Assembly (NCBI GenBank): GCA_903944255.1
Contig: CAJARE010000064.1
Span: 1 to 29,506, forward strand
Direction: 5' to 3'
Origin: an uncultured beta proteobacterium
GTDB lineage: Bacteria; Pseudomonadota; Gammaproteobacteria; Burkholderiales; Burkholderiaceae
Length of the DNA stretch: 29,506 nt
Under the pieces are notes generated by a model, which searched no databases, was not told the DNA's origin, and worked only from the letters and a program-made list of their open reading frames with translations. Every line of letters begins with the position of its first letter. Positions within the stretch are counted from its first letter, which is position 1. The position numbers and the translations under genes are program-made. Shown here in pieces: positions 1-7,364 of this stretch.

Positions 1-521
1 GCTGCCCCTTCAAACAGCTTGCAAATCTCTTGGAGATTTTCTTGATCAGTGGGTGATGCAGTACTTAGACTGCCAACCAGAAGCTCACCCCTACCGTGAT
101 GCTTCATCGTTCTTTGACCAACCATTCCTGCGGCAACATAGACTACTGCTGCATAGATAGGATTGCTCAGTATTTTGGAGGCAATCTCAATATTGGCCAC
201 TCCATTTTGCAAGCTTAAGATCACTGCTTTGCTTGGCAAGATCGACTTCATCTCTGAAAGCGTTTTCTCCGTGTCGAGCGACTTGACACTCAGAAGAACT
301 AAATCTGCATCCCTAAGTAAAGAAATTTCTGGGCTCGCTTTGACCCTGACGGTCTCATGAAAAGCCTTGCAATCCATTTCTAAGCCAAAATCATTTAAGG
401 CTGCAGCACGCTCTGGTCTGGCAATGAAAGTGACATCGTGATGTGCGCGAGCTAACATGCCGCCGAAATAGCAGCCAACCGCACCTGCGCCTAATACGTA
501 TATTTTTTGATCGCTTGGCAA
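1..521 (-). CDS. Ketopantoate reductase family protein (ApbA/PanE-like), N-terminal part
   Basis: This is the first ~173 codons of a minus-strand gene whose 3' end lies beyond the left edge. The translation opens with a Rossmann dinucleotide motif, GAGAVGCYFGG, near residue 11. It also has the family's VKS lysine segment and the LQNG motif, so only the NADP-binding half of a ~300-residue protein is visible. The family reduces ketopantoate to pantoate, but many members in catabolic clusters act on other 2-oxo or hydroxy acids. It lies 29 bases downstream of the ferredoxin gene and on the same strand as the Rieske oxygenase, so a dehydrogenase role in that pathway is more likely than pantothenate synthesis (inference). 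The frame is open up to a TAG; the best start is TTG at 519-521. No clear Shine-Dalgarno is seen, so the start is uncertain and translation may be coupled to the ferredoxin gene. Confidence 0.82.
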   Translation of the reverse strand, partial: MPSDQKIYVLGAGAVGCYFGGMLARAHHDVTFIARPERAAALNDFGLEMDCKAFHETVRVKASPEISLLRDADLVLLSVKSLDTEKTLSEMKSILPSKAVILSLQNGVANIEIASKILSNPIYAAVVYVAAGMVGQRTMKHHGRGELLVGSLSTASPTDQENLQEICKLFEGA

Positions 522-550
522 TGGGGATTCAATACTGTTGAATTGCTAAC

Positions 551-838
551 TTATAAATCAAGTAGCAATGTTCCACTTTTGATATGTGAGATACAAGGCG
601 TTAGGTATTCTTGATGCTCGTCATCACTCAAAATACAATCCCCATGCTCTACCTCACCACTAATATATCTTGTCTTACAGGTGCCGCATAAACCCGATTG
701 GCATGAAGTAGGTATATCAATACCGGATCTTGCCAAAGCGTCAATGATTGACTCAGAACGTGTCAGCGTGATTTTTTGGCCAGTACTCTGAACCTCGATC
801 ACTAACTCTTCAGAGTCCGCACTGGAAATTTGATTCAC
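551..838 (-). CDS. Stand-alone 2Fe-2S plant-type ferredoxin
   Basis: This 95-residue electron carrier has the plant-type [2Fe-2S] cysteine pattern C46-x4-C51-x2-C54 and then C82. The segment SCQSGLCGTCKTR and the ending SGTLLLDL resemble the C-terminal ferredoxin domain of phthalate-dioxygenase-type reductases. Here that domain stands alone, without the FMN/NAD-binding reductase half. It presumably passes electrons to the Rieske oxygenase encoded upstream on the same strand; the NAD(P)H-dependent reductase is not in this window. The start codon is GTG (836-838), with only a weak purine-rich region before it. A terminator-like hairpin separates it from the oxygenase gene and may lower its expression. 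Confidence 0.9.
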   Translation of the reverse strand: MNQISSADSEELVIEVQSTGQKITLTRSESIIDALARSGIDIPTSCQSGLCGTCKTRYISGEVEHGDCILSDDEHQEYLTPCISHIKSGTLLLDL

Positions 839-863
839 TTTTTAGTCTCGTTCCATAAAAAGA

Positions 864-885
864 ATGGGCTGCAATCGCAGCCCAT
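864..885 (-). terminator. Hairpin with T-rich tail between oxygenase and ferredoxin genes
   Basis: A 9-bp perfect stem, ATGGGCTGC (864-872) and GCAGCCCAT (877-885), closes a 4-base loop. Read on the minus strand it is followed by TCTTTTTATGG, with five consecutive T at 857-861. It lies just after the oxygenase stop codon and before the ferredoxin start. It looks like an intrinsic terminator or attenuator; the T-run is modest, so partial read-through is likely. Confidence 0.65.
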
Positions 886-902
886 CTCTTCTGATTGATA
901 GA

Positions 903-2462
903 TTAATGCTTAAATTGTGCTTTCGCAGTTTGCTCAAGCTCTTCCATTTTTTGCTTCACAAAGTTGATGCGCTCTTCACCTTTGTACTGTTCACTTTCAG
1001 TGAGAATGGTAATGACGCCTTTGGCTACAAAACGTCTTTGTGCTACCTCTTCTTCAGTAGTCGCCCCAATGGGCAACTCAAAAACATTCCCAGAGCAATA
1101 ACTATTCGGTGCGCCATTAAAGTCTTTTAACCACTCAGCAAAAGCTTCTGCACTGGCCGCTGCATTAGAACCACGAACAGCATCACGCAGTATCTTTCTA
1201 AACAAATAAGGACCCGCATCAAATTTCGTAGGGTTCTCTAGAGCGTGAATCGCAATGGGTCTTTGGCTAATAATGGCTTCATAGTCACCAGGCGCATATT
1301 GTGCCATCTTGTAATTCGGACGGGCTCTGTGGTCTGAAGGAATATCGACAATATCGTTTATGGTGTGATTTCCAAAACGCTCAGGTCTTCTTAATGCAAC
1401 CTGGCCATCTAAGAAATCAATCGATTCATATCCGACTAACTCTTTCTTTCCAATACCACGTGTATCGATGCCAGGACCCATTACACGCCAACCAATCATC
1501 TTGCTATTAAAGTCGTCGACAGGAACCGTCCAGCGAATAATATGAAAACGACTAAATAATTTTTTACGCGATCCATCTTCAGACGTGTAGGCATGCAAAC
1601 TCAAATTGGGTAAGACTTGATGCTGAACACGAATAAACAGTCTGTCATTATTCACACGACGCGCACCAGAGCAGGCTAAGCCTCGCCCACCATGAATTGG
1701 AACAAACTGCATATCTGGGTGAACTTCCATCGTTGGAGAGCCGACCTCATCAAACGTTGTGCCCTGAAAGTGACCCCCTACTACGTTTTTAGCAGAATGT
1801 AATTCAGCGGTATGGAAGTTATCTGCAGCATTGTCTTGAACTTGTAACCAGTTACAGTGCTGGAAATTGCTATAAGGAACCAGCTCATCACCGGGAGCTA
1901 CTGTGAAATCAGTCTCCCACTCTGGGAACGGAGGTTCTTTGTCTGGCGCGCCCATGTAGGCAAATACCAAACCATTTCTTTCGAATGCTTTGTATGCACC
2001 CTGCTGAATGGAGCAAGCATATTTTTCGGCTTCAGCTTCTTCACCTTTAGGAAAAGGCGCATTCAAGCAAGTGCCATCTACATCGAATACCATGCCGTGA
2101 TAACAACACTTAATACCATGCTCTTGAATTTGGCCATACTCAAGCGAAGCGCCACGATGAACGCAGTGTGCATGTAAAACACCAACGCTTCCACTACCGT
2201 CACGAAACGCCACTAACTCTTCACCTAAGATCGTTAAGAATTTTGGAGTATCAGTCAGTTCAATCGACATGCAGACGGGATGCCAAAAGCCACGCATGTA
2301 TTCGCCCATTGGCGTGCCAGGACCTACTTCTGTGAGCTCCGGATCGTGACCAGGAACTTTATTAGTGTAGTAACCGCCATAGGGAACTAATTTCTTTGGT
2401 TTTTCAGAAGTTCCTGCAGAGGCACCAACTTTTTTCTCTGCTTGTTCCTGTTTGCCTGCCAT
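903..2462 (-). CDS. Rieske non-heme iron oxygenase, large (alpha) subunit
   Basis: This predicted 519-residue cytoplasmic oxygenase would insert oxygen into an aromatic or related substrate with electrons from a ferredoxin. The N-terminal Rieske domain has ligands C100, H102, C119 and H122 (CVH ... CCYHG). The catalytic domain has the mononuclear iron motif D214-x2-H217-x4-H222 within NAADNFHTAELH; D393 in PGDYEA is a candidate third ligand. Overall layout resembles the phthalate 4,5-dioxygenase/vanillate demethylase group, which usually has about 350-450 residues. The excess is an Ala/Lys/Gly-rich tail before residue 28 and a charged, probably helical C-terminus. The ATG follows AGGAG at good spacing. 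The gene is divergent from a GntR regulator across a strong palindrome, which suggests substrate-controlled expression. No small (beta) subunit gene is adjacent. The family is sure; the substrate is unknown. Confidence 0.93.
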   Translation of the reverse strand: MAGKQEQAEKKVGASAGTSEKPKKLVPYGGYYTNKVPGHDPELTEVGPGTPMGEYMRGFWHPVCMSIELTDTPKFLTILGEELVAFRDGSGSVGVLHAHCVHRGASLEYGQIQEHGIKCCYHGMVFDVDGTCLNAPFPKGEEAEAEKYACSIQQGAYKAFERNGLVFAYMGAPDKEPPFPEWETDFTVAPGDELVPYSNFQHCNWLQVQDNAADNFHTAELHSAKNVVGGHFQGTTFDEVGSPTMEVHPDMQFVPIHGGRGLACSGARRVNNDRLFIRVQHQVLPNLSLHAYTSEDGSRKKLFSRFHIIRWTVPVDDFNSKMIGWRVMGPGIDTRGIGKKELVGYESIDFLDGQVALRRPERFGNHTINDIVDIPSDHRARPNYKMAQYAPGDYEAIISQRPIAIHALENPTKFDAGPYLFRKILRDAVRGSNAAASAEAFAEWLKDFNGAPNSYCSGNVFELPIGATTEEEVAQRRFVAKGVITILTESEQYKGEERINFVKQKMEELEQTAKAQFKH

Positions 2463-2482
2463 TGCGTGCTTCTCCTGTTTTT

Positions 2483-2510
2483 TTGACTGGTTTTACATAC
2501 TTTGTATACT
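2483..2510 (+). promoter_or_regulatory. Predicted sigma70 promoter of the GntR regulator gene
   Basis: TTGACT (2483-2488) and TATACT (2505-2510) are separated by 16 bases and point toward the GntR gene. The -10 element lies inside the palindromic operator, so the regulator probably represses its own transcription (inference). Confidence 0.5.
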
Positions 2511-2523
2511 GTATACAGAGTAT
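2497..2523. promoter_or_regulatory. 27-bp near-perfect palindromic operator, probably for the divergent GntR regulator
   Basis: The left half ATACTTTGTATAC (2497-2509) and right half GTATACAGAGTAT (2511-2523) are inverted repeats around T2510, with 12 of 13 pairs matching. Each half contains GTATAC. FadR-subfamily GntR proteins bind short palindromes with GT...AC cores, which fits this site. It lies between the divergent oxygenase and regulator genes and covers the predicted -10 of the regulator, so it could control both directions. Confidence 0.7.
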
Positions 2524-2589
2524 ATAATATTTTTAAAGTAGGCGCAGTCCCAAAAATCCACTATTTCAGGCAATTGAAACCCTCAAAAG

Positions 2590-3255
2590 ATGCTGTCTCA
2601 ACTCAACAAACTTCCAGCACGAACCGATTATGTTGAAGCGGTTTATAAGGCTTTGCTTGATGCCATCAGTGATGGATCCCTTCCGCCAAAAACCCGCATT
2701 ACCCAAGAAGAAATTGCCGAGCAAATGAATATTTCTCGCTTGCCTGTACTGCAAGCTCTGCGCATGTTAAAAAATGATGGTTTTGTTGAAGATGCACCTG
2801 GTAGAGGATTACAGGTTACTGCCTTAAATATTGAATGGATCGACAAGCTCTATGAAGTCCGTGGTGCGCTTGATTCTTTAGCTGCAAAACTTGCTGCTCA
2901 AAAGAAATGTGTGATTGATCCGGCATTAATAAAATATGGTCGCTCTGTTTCTGAAAAAGCAGATGTCAGAGCATTGATTGATGCAGACATTGCTTTTCAT
3001 AGTGCGATCTATGAAGCCTCTGAAAACCCACTGATTGCCAAGAGCGCGCATTTACACTGGGCTCACCTGCGTCGGGTGATGGGTGCAGTATTGCAATCCT
3101 CACAAGGCTCAACTATCTGGGATGAACACCAAGCTATTGCCGATGCGATTAAAAATGGAGATGAACAAAAAGCAGCGGAGCTTTCAGAATTACATACTGT
3201 ACGCGCTAGAAAAAATCTGATTCGCCAGCTTGAACAAGCGATGTCAAGCAATTAA
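2590..3255 (+). CDS. GntR family transcriptional regulator, FCD (FadR-like) subfamily
   Basis: This 221-residue DNA-binding regulator has an N-terminal winged helix (about residues 10-77). Its recognition region is ITQEEIAEQMNISRLPVLQALRM in outline, followed by the wing FVEDAPGRGLQV. The C-terminal all-helical FCD ligand/metal domain shows YEVRGALDSLAAKLAA, DIAFHSAIYEAS and WDEHQAIADAI, whose aspartate and histidines are the usual metal or effector ligands. FCD regulators commonly repress catabolic operons and are released by a carboxylate substrate or intermediate. Divergence from the Rieske oxygenase gene across a shared palindrome makes it the likely local regulator. The ribosome-binding site is weak. 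A strong terminator follows directly after the stop codon. Confidence 0.92.
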   Translation: MLSQLNKLPARTDYVEAVYKALLDAISDGSLPPKTRITQEEIAEQMNISRLPVLQALRMLKNDGFVEDAPGRGLQVTALNIEWIDKLYEVRGALDSLAAKLAAQKKCVIDPALIKYGRSVSEKADVRALIDADIAFHSAIYEASENPLIAKSAHLHWAHLRRVMGAVLQSSQGSTIWDEHQAIADAIKNGDEQKAAELSELHTVRARKNLIRQLEQAMSSN

Positions 3256-3281
3256 AAAATCCCAGTCATGCTGGGATTTTT
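3255..3281. terminator. Bidirectional intrinsic terminator between GntR and aldolase genes
   Basis: The arms AAAAATCCCAG (3255-3265) and CTGGGATTTTT (3271-3281) flank a 5-base loop. The stem has a G/C core with an A-run on one side and a T-run on the other, so it can stop transcription of the GntR gene (plus) and of the convergent class II aldolase gene (minus). Confidence 0.88.
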
Positions 3282-3315
3282 ATTTCTGCATAGTTATTTC
3301 TGCTTAGTTATTTCT
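3282..3315. repeat. Short 14-bp tandem repeat, about 2.4 copies
   Basis: ATTTCTGCATAGTT (3282-3295) is repeated as ATTTCTGCTTAGTT (3296-3309) with one mismatch, then ATTTCT (3310-3315). It is non-coding, between the terminator and the aldolase stop codon, and looks like a product of replication slippage. Confidence 0.7.
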
Positions 3316-3317
3316 AA

Positions 3318-4157
3318 TTAAGTAAACATATCCGGCTGTTTATCTTTTAAGTAGCCCCAGATTGGCTGAAAATGCAGCCAGCCAATATACTCGCTACCCA
3401 CGTGTTCACGGCTATAGCGCGCAACTTCAGGTGGCAAGAGATTAGGCTTGATACCAGTTGCCTCAACCAACATCTGCTGCTTGCAGCAGCGCTCTAATGC
3501 GATAAACCAAAATGCTGCAGCTTCAATACTATGACGACTCATTGTCAGCAAACCATGATTACGGTGAATAACCGCCTTTACCTTCTTCAAAGAACCAGCA
3601 AATTGATAACCAGCATTATCTTCAACCGCTACTTGACCAGCCTGCTCTGCCATCACCATATGATCTTCAAAAAATGCAGCTGCATCTTGAGAGATGGGAT
3701 CTAATGGCTTACCAAGCGCAGCAAATGCAGTTCCATAAACGGTATGCGCATGACACATGGCAAGAATATCGGGATGCATTTCGTGTACTGCAGCATGCAA
3801 TACAAAACCGGCACGATTCAATGCATGCGTACCTTCTACGACATTACCTTCATGGTCGGCCAAAATTAAATTAGACACTTTAACCTGATCAAAATGTACT
3901 GCCATTGGATTTGTCCAATACATATTTGGATGCTCTGGATCGCGAATCGTCAAATGTCCTGCAAAACCATAATCAAACTTCTCTAAAGCAAACGCACGGC
4001 AAGCAGCAACTAAACGCTCTTTCAGATACTGGCGCTCTTGCGCAAAATTATCGAATTTAGGCTGATAAGGAAATATCTGCGATTGATCTTCGGGTTGATA
4101 AATGGACTCTCTTCCACCTAAGTCCATTTGATGTTTTTTTTCAATTACTTCAGCCAT
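3318..4157 (-). CDS. Class II aldolase/adducin family protein
   Basis: This 279-residue cytoplasmic enzyme has the family's metal-binding histidines: H136 and H138 in CHAHTVYG and H201 in RNHGLL. In sugar-phosphate aldolases such as FucA a catalytic glutamate precedes these in a PSSE-like segment. Here that segment reads NRAGFVLHAAVH, as in adducin-like members, so that glutamate is missing at the expected place. Retro-aldol chemistry is therefore not assured. Decarboxylases of hydroxylated aromatic acids also occur in this superfamily and would suit the neighbouring oxygenase (inference). AAGGAA precedes the ATG. The gene is divergent from a LysR regulator and ends at a shared terminator, so it appears to be a single-gene unit in the catabolic island. 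Confidence 0.9.
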   Translation of the reverse strand: MAEVIEKKHQMDLGGRESIYQPEDQSQIFPYQPKFDNFAQERQYLKERLVAACRAFALEKFDYGFAGHLTIRDPEHPNMYWTNPMAVHFDQVKVSNLILADHEGNVVEGTHALNRAGFVLHAAVHEMHPDILAMCHAHTVYGTAFAALGKPLDPISQDAAAFFEDHMVMAEQAGQVAVEDNAGYQFAGSLKKVKAVIHRNHGLLTMSRHSIEAAAFWFIALERCCKQQMLVEATGIKPNLLPPEVARYSREHVGSEYIGWLHFQPIWGYLKDKQPDMFT

Positions 4158-4217
4158 GTGAATTCCTTTTCGTATCAGTAATTAATTCAAGTCCAATCAT
4201 GGGCTACTCAAAGGGTT

Positions 4218-4246
4218 TTGACAAACGATAAGCATTCATATATAGA
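4218..4246 (+). promoter_or_regulatory. Predicted sigma70 promoter of the LysR-EamA operon
   Basis: TTGACA (4218-4223) and TATAGA (4241-4246) are separated by exactly 17 bases. An inverted repeat ATTCAT (4234-4239)/ATGAAT (4246-4251) spans the -10 and could be a LysR autoregulatory site. Transcription should begin near 4252, so the ATG at 4246 cannot be the translation start and 4276 is favoured. Confidence 0.65.
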
Positions 4247-4275
4247 TGAATATAAATCATGTATATACTATTTAC

Positions 4276-5169
4276 ATGAGAAAAATGCCAAATTATGTCC
4301 TTTTGCGGGCTTTTGAAGCAGCAGCGCGGCTGGAAAGCTTCACTTTGGCTGCTAAGGAATTGCATCTCACTCAATCGGCAATAAGCCATCAAATTAAAGA
4401 ACTTGAAGACTATTTTGGCAAGCCACTATTTTTTCGCAAGAATCGCAAGGTTGAACCCACCTCAGAGGGACGCCGGCTTCTAGAATCTCTTTCAAGAATA
4501 TTTGATGTGATTGAGGCAGCATGCAATGAAGTAACGCTTGCTCCGAACTCACAAGTCCTGGCCTTGCACTGTTCTCCTAGCTTTGCTGCAAAGTGGTTAA
4601 GTCCAAGACTGCCAGAATTTATTAAAGCCAATCCTGACATTACGATTCGCCTGACATCAGGCGCTGAGCCAATTGATTTATTGCGCAACCAAGAAATTGA
4701 TGTCGCCATCTCCTATCAATTTACCCCTACAGGACCAGGAATCACTTCTGTATCTTTAGGTGAAGAAAAAATTATTCCAATGTGCTCTCCGGATTTAATA
4801 GACCCCACAATTTCCGTAGAAGAATTGATGAGTAAATTAACGCTCATAGAGTCTTCTCTTAATCTTCACACCTGGGAACGGTGGTTTGAAATAAACCATC
4901 TCAAAAACCCCTCTACTAGGAAGATGTCATTTGATCGTGCAGCACTCTCAATATCAGCTGCAGTCGATGGTATTGGCGCTGTTCTCGAGAGCGTCAGATT
5001 TGCCGAACGAGAGCTCTCACGGGGAGAACTGGTTGAGATAGGGCAGCAAATCTTTTTACCGACTACTGATAGAACCCATTTTCTATCGTATCGGTCTAAT
5101 ACTAAAAATAGTCAAAAAATTAAGCTCTTTAATGAGTGGATTTTTTCTAAAGCAGGCGTCACCCCATAA
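4276..5169 (+). CDS. LysR family transcriptional regulator, GcvA-like group
   Basis: From the chosen start this is a 297-residue regulator. The N-terminal winged helix-turn-helix reads LRAFEAAARLESFTLAAKEL, followed by HLTQSAISHQIKELE, and a C-terminal periplasmic-binding-like effector domain follows from about residue 80. MRKMPNYVLLRAF lines up with the usual beginning of GcvA-like proteins, and the predicted promoter -10 lies over the upstream ATG at 4246. Both argue for 4276; 4285 is also possible. The regulator is divergent from the class II aldolase and its stop overlaps the start of the transporter gene (TAATG), so it likely controls one or both. The effector is unknown. Confidence 0.92.
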   Translation: MRKMPNYVLLRAFEAAARLESFTLAAKELHLTQSAISHQIKELEDYFGKPLFFRKNRKVEPTSEGRRLLESLSRIFDVIEAACNEVTLAPNSQVLALHCSPSFAAKWLSPRLPEFIKANPDITIRLTSGAEPIDLLRNQEIDVAISYQFTPTGPGITSVSLGEEKIIPMCSPDLIDPTISVEELMSKLTLIESSLNLHTWERWFEINHLKNPSTRKMSFDRAALSISAAVDGIGAVLESVRFAERELSRGELVEIGQQIFLPTTDRTHFLSYRSNTKNSQKIKLFNEWIFSKAGVTP

Positions 5170-6038
5170 TGCAATCTCCAATTTTCTTTTTCATTCTGAG
5201 TGGTATCTGCTTTTCTACAGTAGATGCAATCGCCAAAACTCTGATTCAAGATATCAGTTTGATTACGATTATTTGGTCTCGATTTTTAGGTCAGACATTC
5301 CTTGCCATTCCAATTGCTTGGTATTTTTTAGGTAGGGGGTTTTGGCAGACCGAAAACTTGAAACTACAACTGTTTAGATCGTGCTTACTAGTTGCAACAT
5401 CTGCTTTATTTTTTACTGGACTGCATTGGCTTCCACTAGCCGAAGCATCAGCAATTACATTTACAGCGCCTATTTGGGTAGCTATCTTATCGGGGCCTAT
5501 ATTAGGTGAGCGAGTCGAGCTCAAAGACTGGCTAGTTGCAGGCGTGGGTTTTTTAGGAATACTCTTTATTGCTAGACCGGGTTCAGCCATTTTTCATATT
5601 GCTGCAACGCTACTAGTGCTCATGGCTTTTCTCAATGCCATCTTTCAGTTATCCACCAGAAAGTTAGTGCAGGATTCGGCATACACCACTTTCTTTTACA
5701 GCGGATTAGTTGGTCTTGCGATCTCTAGCATCTTGCTCCCTTATTCAGAGCCCTTGCCTTCGCTACCGACATTTCAATATGTCATATTAGGAATGATTGG
5801 GATTTTAGGTGGCATTGCCCATCTTCTAATTGTGTTGGCATTCTATACAACACGCCCTTACAAATTAACCCCACTGGTTTACTTGCAATTACTTTGGGCC
5901 GTTGGATATGGCTACCTTATTTTTGGAGAGCTTCCTGACGGCTTAAGTATCGTCGGTATGGTCCTCATTGCCTCATCTGGAATATGGCTCATCTGGAACC
6001 ATCGCACTATAACTACTTACAATTTAAACAAGAAATAG
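5169..6038 (+). CDS. EamA/DMT family inner-membrane transporter
   Basis: This 289-residue, very hydrophobic protein has two tandem EamA halves (about residues 5-130 and 145-280) and roughly ten membrane helices. The segment AEASAITFTAPIWVAILSG and the following LGERV are typical of DMT permeases near the end of the first half, and LIFGELPD is the matching element in the second. Members export or import metabolites such as amino acids and organic acids; the substrate is not readable here. Its ATG overlaps the LysR stop codon (TAATG at 5167-5171), so translation is coupled. Its 3' end overlaps the convergent SAF-domain oxidoreductase gene by 15 bases. Confidence 0.9.
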   Translation: MQSPIFFFILSGICFSTVDAIAKTLIQDISLITIIWSRFLGQTFLAIPIAWYFLGRGFWQTENLKLQLFRSCLLVATSALFFTGLHWLPLAEASAITFTAPIWVAILSGPILGERVELKDWLVAGVGFLGILFIARPGSAIFHIAATLLVLMAFLNAIFQLSTRKLVQDSAYTTFFYSGLVGLAISSILLPYSEPLPSLPTFQYVILGMIGILGGIAHLLIVLAFYTTRPYKLTPLVYLQLLWAVGYGYLIFGELPDGLSIVGMVLIASSGIWLIWNHRTITTYNLNKK

Positions 6039-7364
6039 TTTTTCCATTTCCCGTCGAAATTGAATCGCCTGCAAGCTGGCGTCGTAATCAACATCACCCC
6101 AACATACTGGCTTACCAGCGGGGATATCTTTATTAAGAACCATATTGTGAGCCAAGCCAATAGGCAGTGCTCCCAGCTTGAGTGAATCGGCAGCAGTCAT
6201 GAGCTTTCCATAAACCGTGAAGCCGCCCTCTCCATCTAACTTCTCTCCTGCCTTTAGCAAACGCTTAGCAGTGGCTACAACATCACCCTTCCATTCACCA
6301 GTAGCTCCAGTAGCCTCTCCTCGAACTGCAATACTCGCAACGGAAATACCCAATTCCAAACCGATCAAGTGATACGGTTTATACATGGCGGCATATTTGC
6401 CCGTGCTATCTGTTTTTAAGCCATATTGAGCAAAACAATCGATCACGTATTGACTCGGTGCTTCAAAAACGGCATACACTCCCCAACGTAGATCTCTAAA
6501 TACCGGACGACCATCTCTCTCAACCGAAGACACCACTTCAACAGTACCTTTTTGCGTCAGGATGCCACCTTCAGATACCGGCCGAAAAATATGCGGTAAA
6601 TCATCTACCCCACAAGGCGGGAACTCTAAACCATTGCTAGGGGGATTTAAATCACAAGCATTAGATACTGCAGCCATTTCAAGTGCTGACTTTGTTCCAT
6701 CCAAAAATGAATTAAACATTTGTGGGTTGAAATCACCCCCCGCTACCTGCTCATTGGAAAAACCATAATGTCCCCAAACAGTATCGGGTGTGGACTGATG
6801 ATAGATAGGTAAGTATTTAGTACCCTTGCCTGCACACACTACTTCTAGGCCAATGGTTCTTGCCCAGTCTACTAATTCTGCAATCAGAGCAGGCTGATCA
6901 CCCGAAGCCATCGAGTAAATGACGCCAGCCTCTGCAGCTTTACGCGCAAGCAAAGGTCCTGCTAAAACATCTGCCTCCACATTGACCATGATGATGTGCT
7001 TACGATGATCAAAACACAGTAAAGCATGACGAATACCAGCCGCTGGACTTCCCGTGGAATCAATCACGATATCAATATGCTCACTGGCGATCATTTTTTC
7101 TGCATCGTCAGTCACAAAGGTAGCTCCTGACTTAGCAGCATCTTGGAGTGAAGTAGCGCTATATCGCGACGCATCCCAGCCCACACGTGCAAGAGATTCT
7201 TTTGCGCGCGTCGGAGATAAATCAACTACTGCAACTAAATGAATGCCTGGAGTCCTCGGTACTTGAGAAAGATACATAGAACCAAATTTACCTGCACCGA
7301 TAATGCCTACACGCACAGGATTATTATTAGCGGCCCGTGCTCTAAGCTTTTGAATCAAGGACAT
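6024..7364 (-). CDS. Rossmann-SAF oxidoreductase (homoserine-dehydrogenase-like NAD(P) domain plus SAF domain)
   Basis: This 446-residue predicted NAD(P)-dependent oxidoreductase has the dinucleotide motif GIIGAGKFGSMY near residues 20-31. A homoserine-dehydrogenase-like catalytic region follows, and a C-terminal SAF-type domain contains GALPIGLAHNMVLNKDIPAG. SAF domains also occur in FlgA and sialic acid synthase, and this family is often misnamed a flagellar protein. Family members are common in catabolic clusters but poorly characterised, so no reaction is assigned. Its ATG immediately abuts the stop codon of the gamma-carbonic-anhydrase-like gene (TAGATG), which shows translational coupling. 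A link with the class II aldolase and transporter is plausible but inferred from location only. Confidence 0.85.
   Translation of the reverse strand: MSLIQKLRARAANNNPVRVGIIGAGKFGSMYLSQVPRTPGIHLVAVVDLSPTRAKESLARVGWDASRYSATSLQDAAKSGATFVTDDAEKMIASEHIDIVIDSTGSPAAGIRHALLCFDHRKHIIMVNVEADVLAGPLLARKAAEAGVIYSMASGDQPALIAELVDWARTIGLEVVCAGKGTKYLPIYHQSTPDTVWGHYGFSNEQVAGGDFNPQMFNSFLDGTKSALEMAAVSNACDLNPPSNGLEFPPCGVDDLPHIFRPVSEGGILTQKGTVEVVSSVERDGRPVFRDLRWGVYAVFEAPSQYVIDCFAQYGLKTDSTGKYAAMYKPYHLIGLELGISVASIAVRGEATGATGEWKGDVVATAKRLLKAGEKLDGEGGFTVYGKLMTAADSLKLGALPIGLAHNMVLNKDIPAGKPVCWGDVDYDASLQAIQFRREMEKLFLV

Noticed and set aside
163..360. Short plus-strand reading frame opposite the ketopantoate-reductase-like gene
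   Set aside because: The minus-strand frame has clear Rossmann and LQNG motifs; the plus-strand frame is a shadow.
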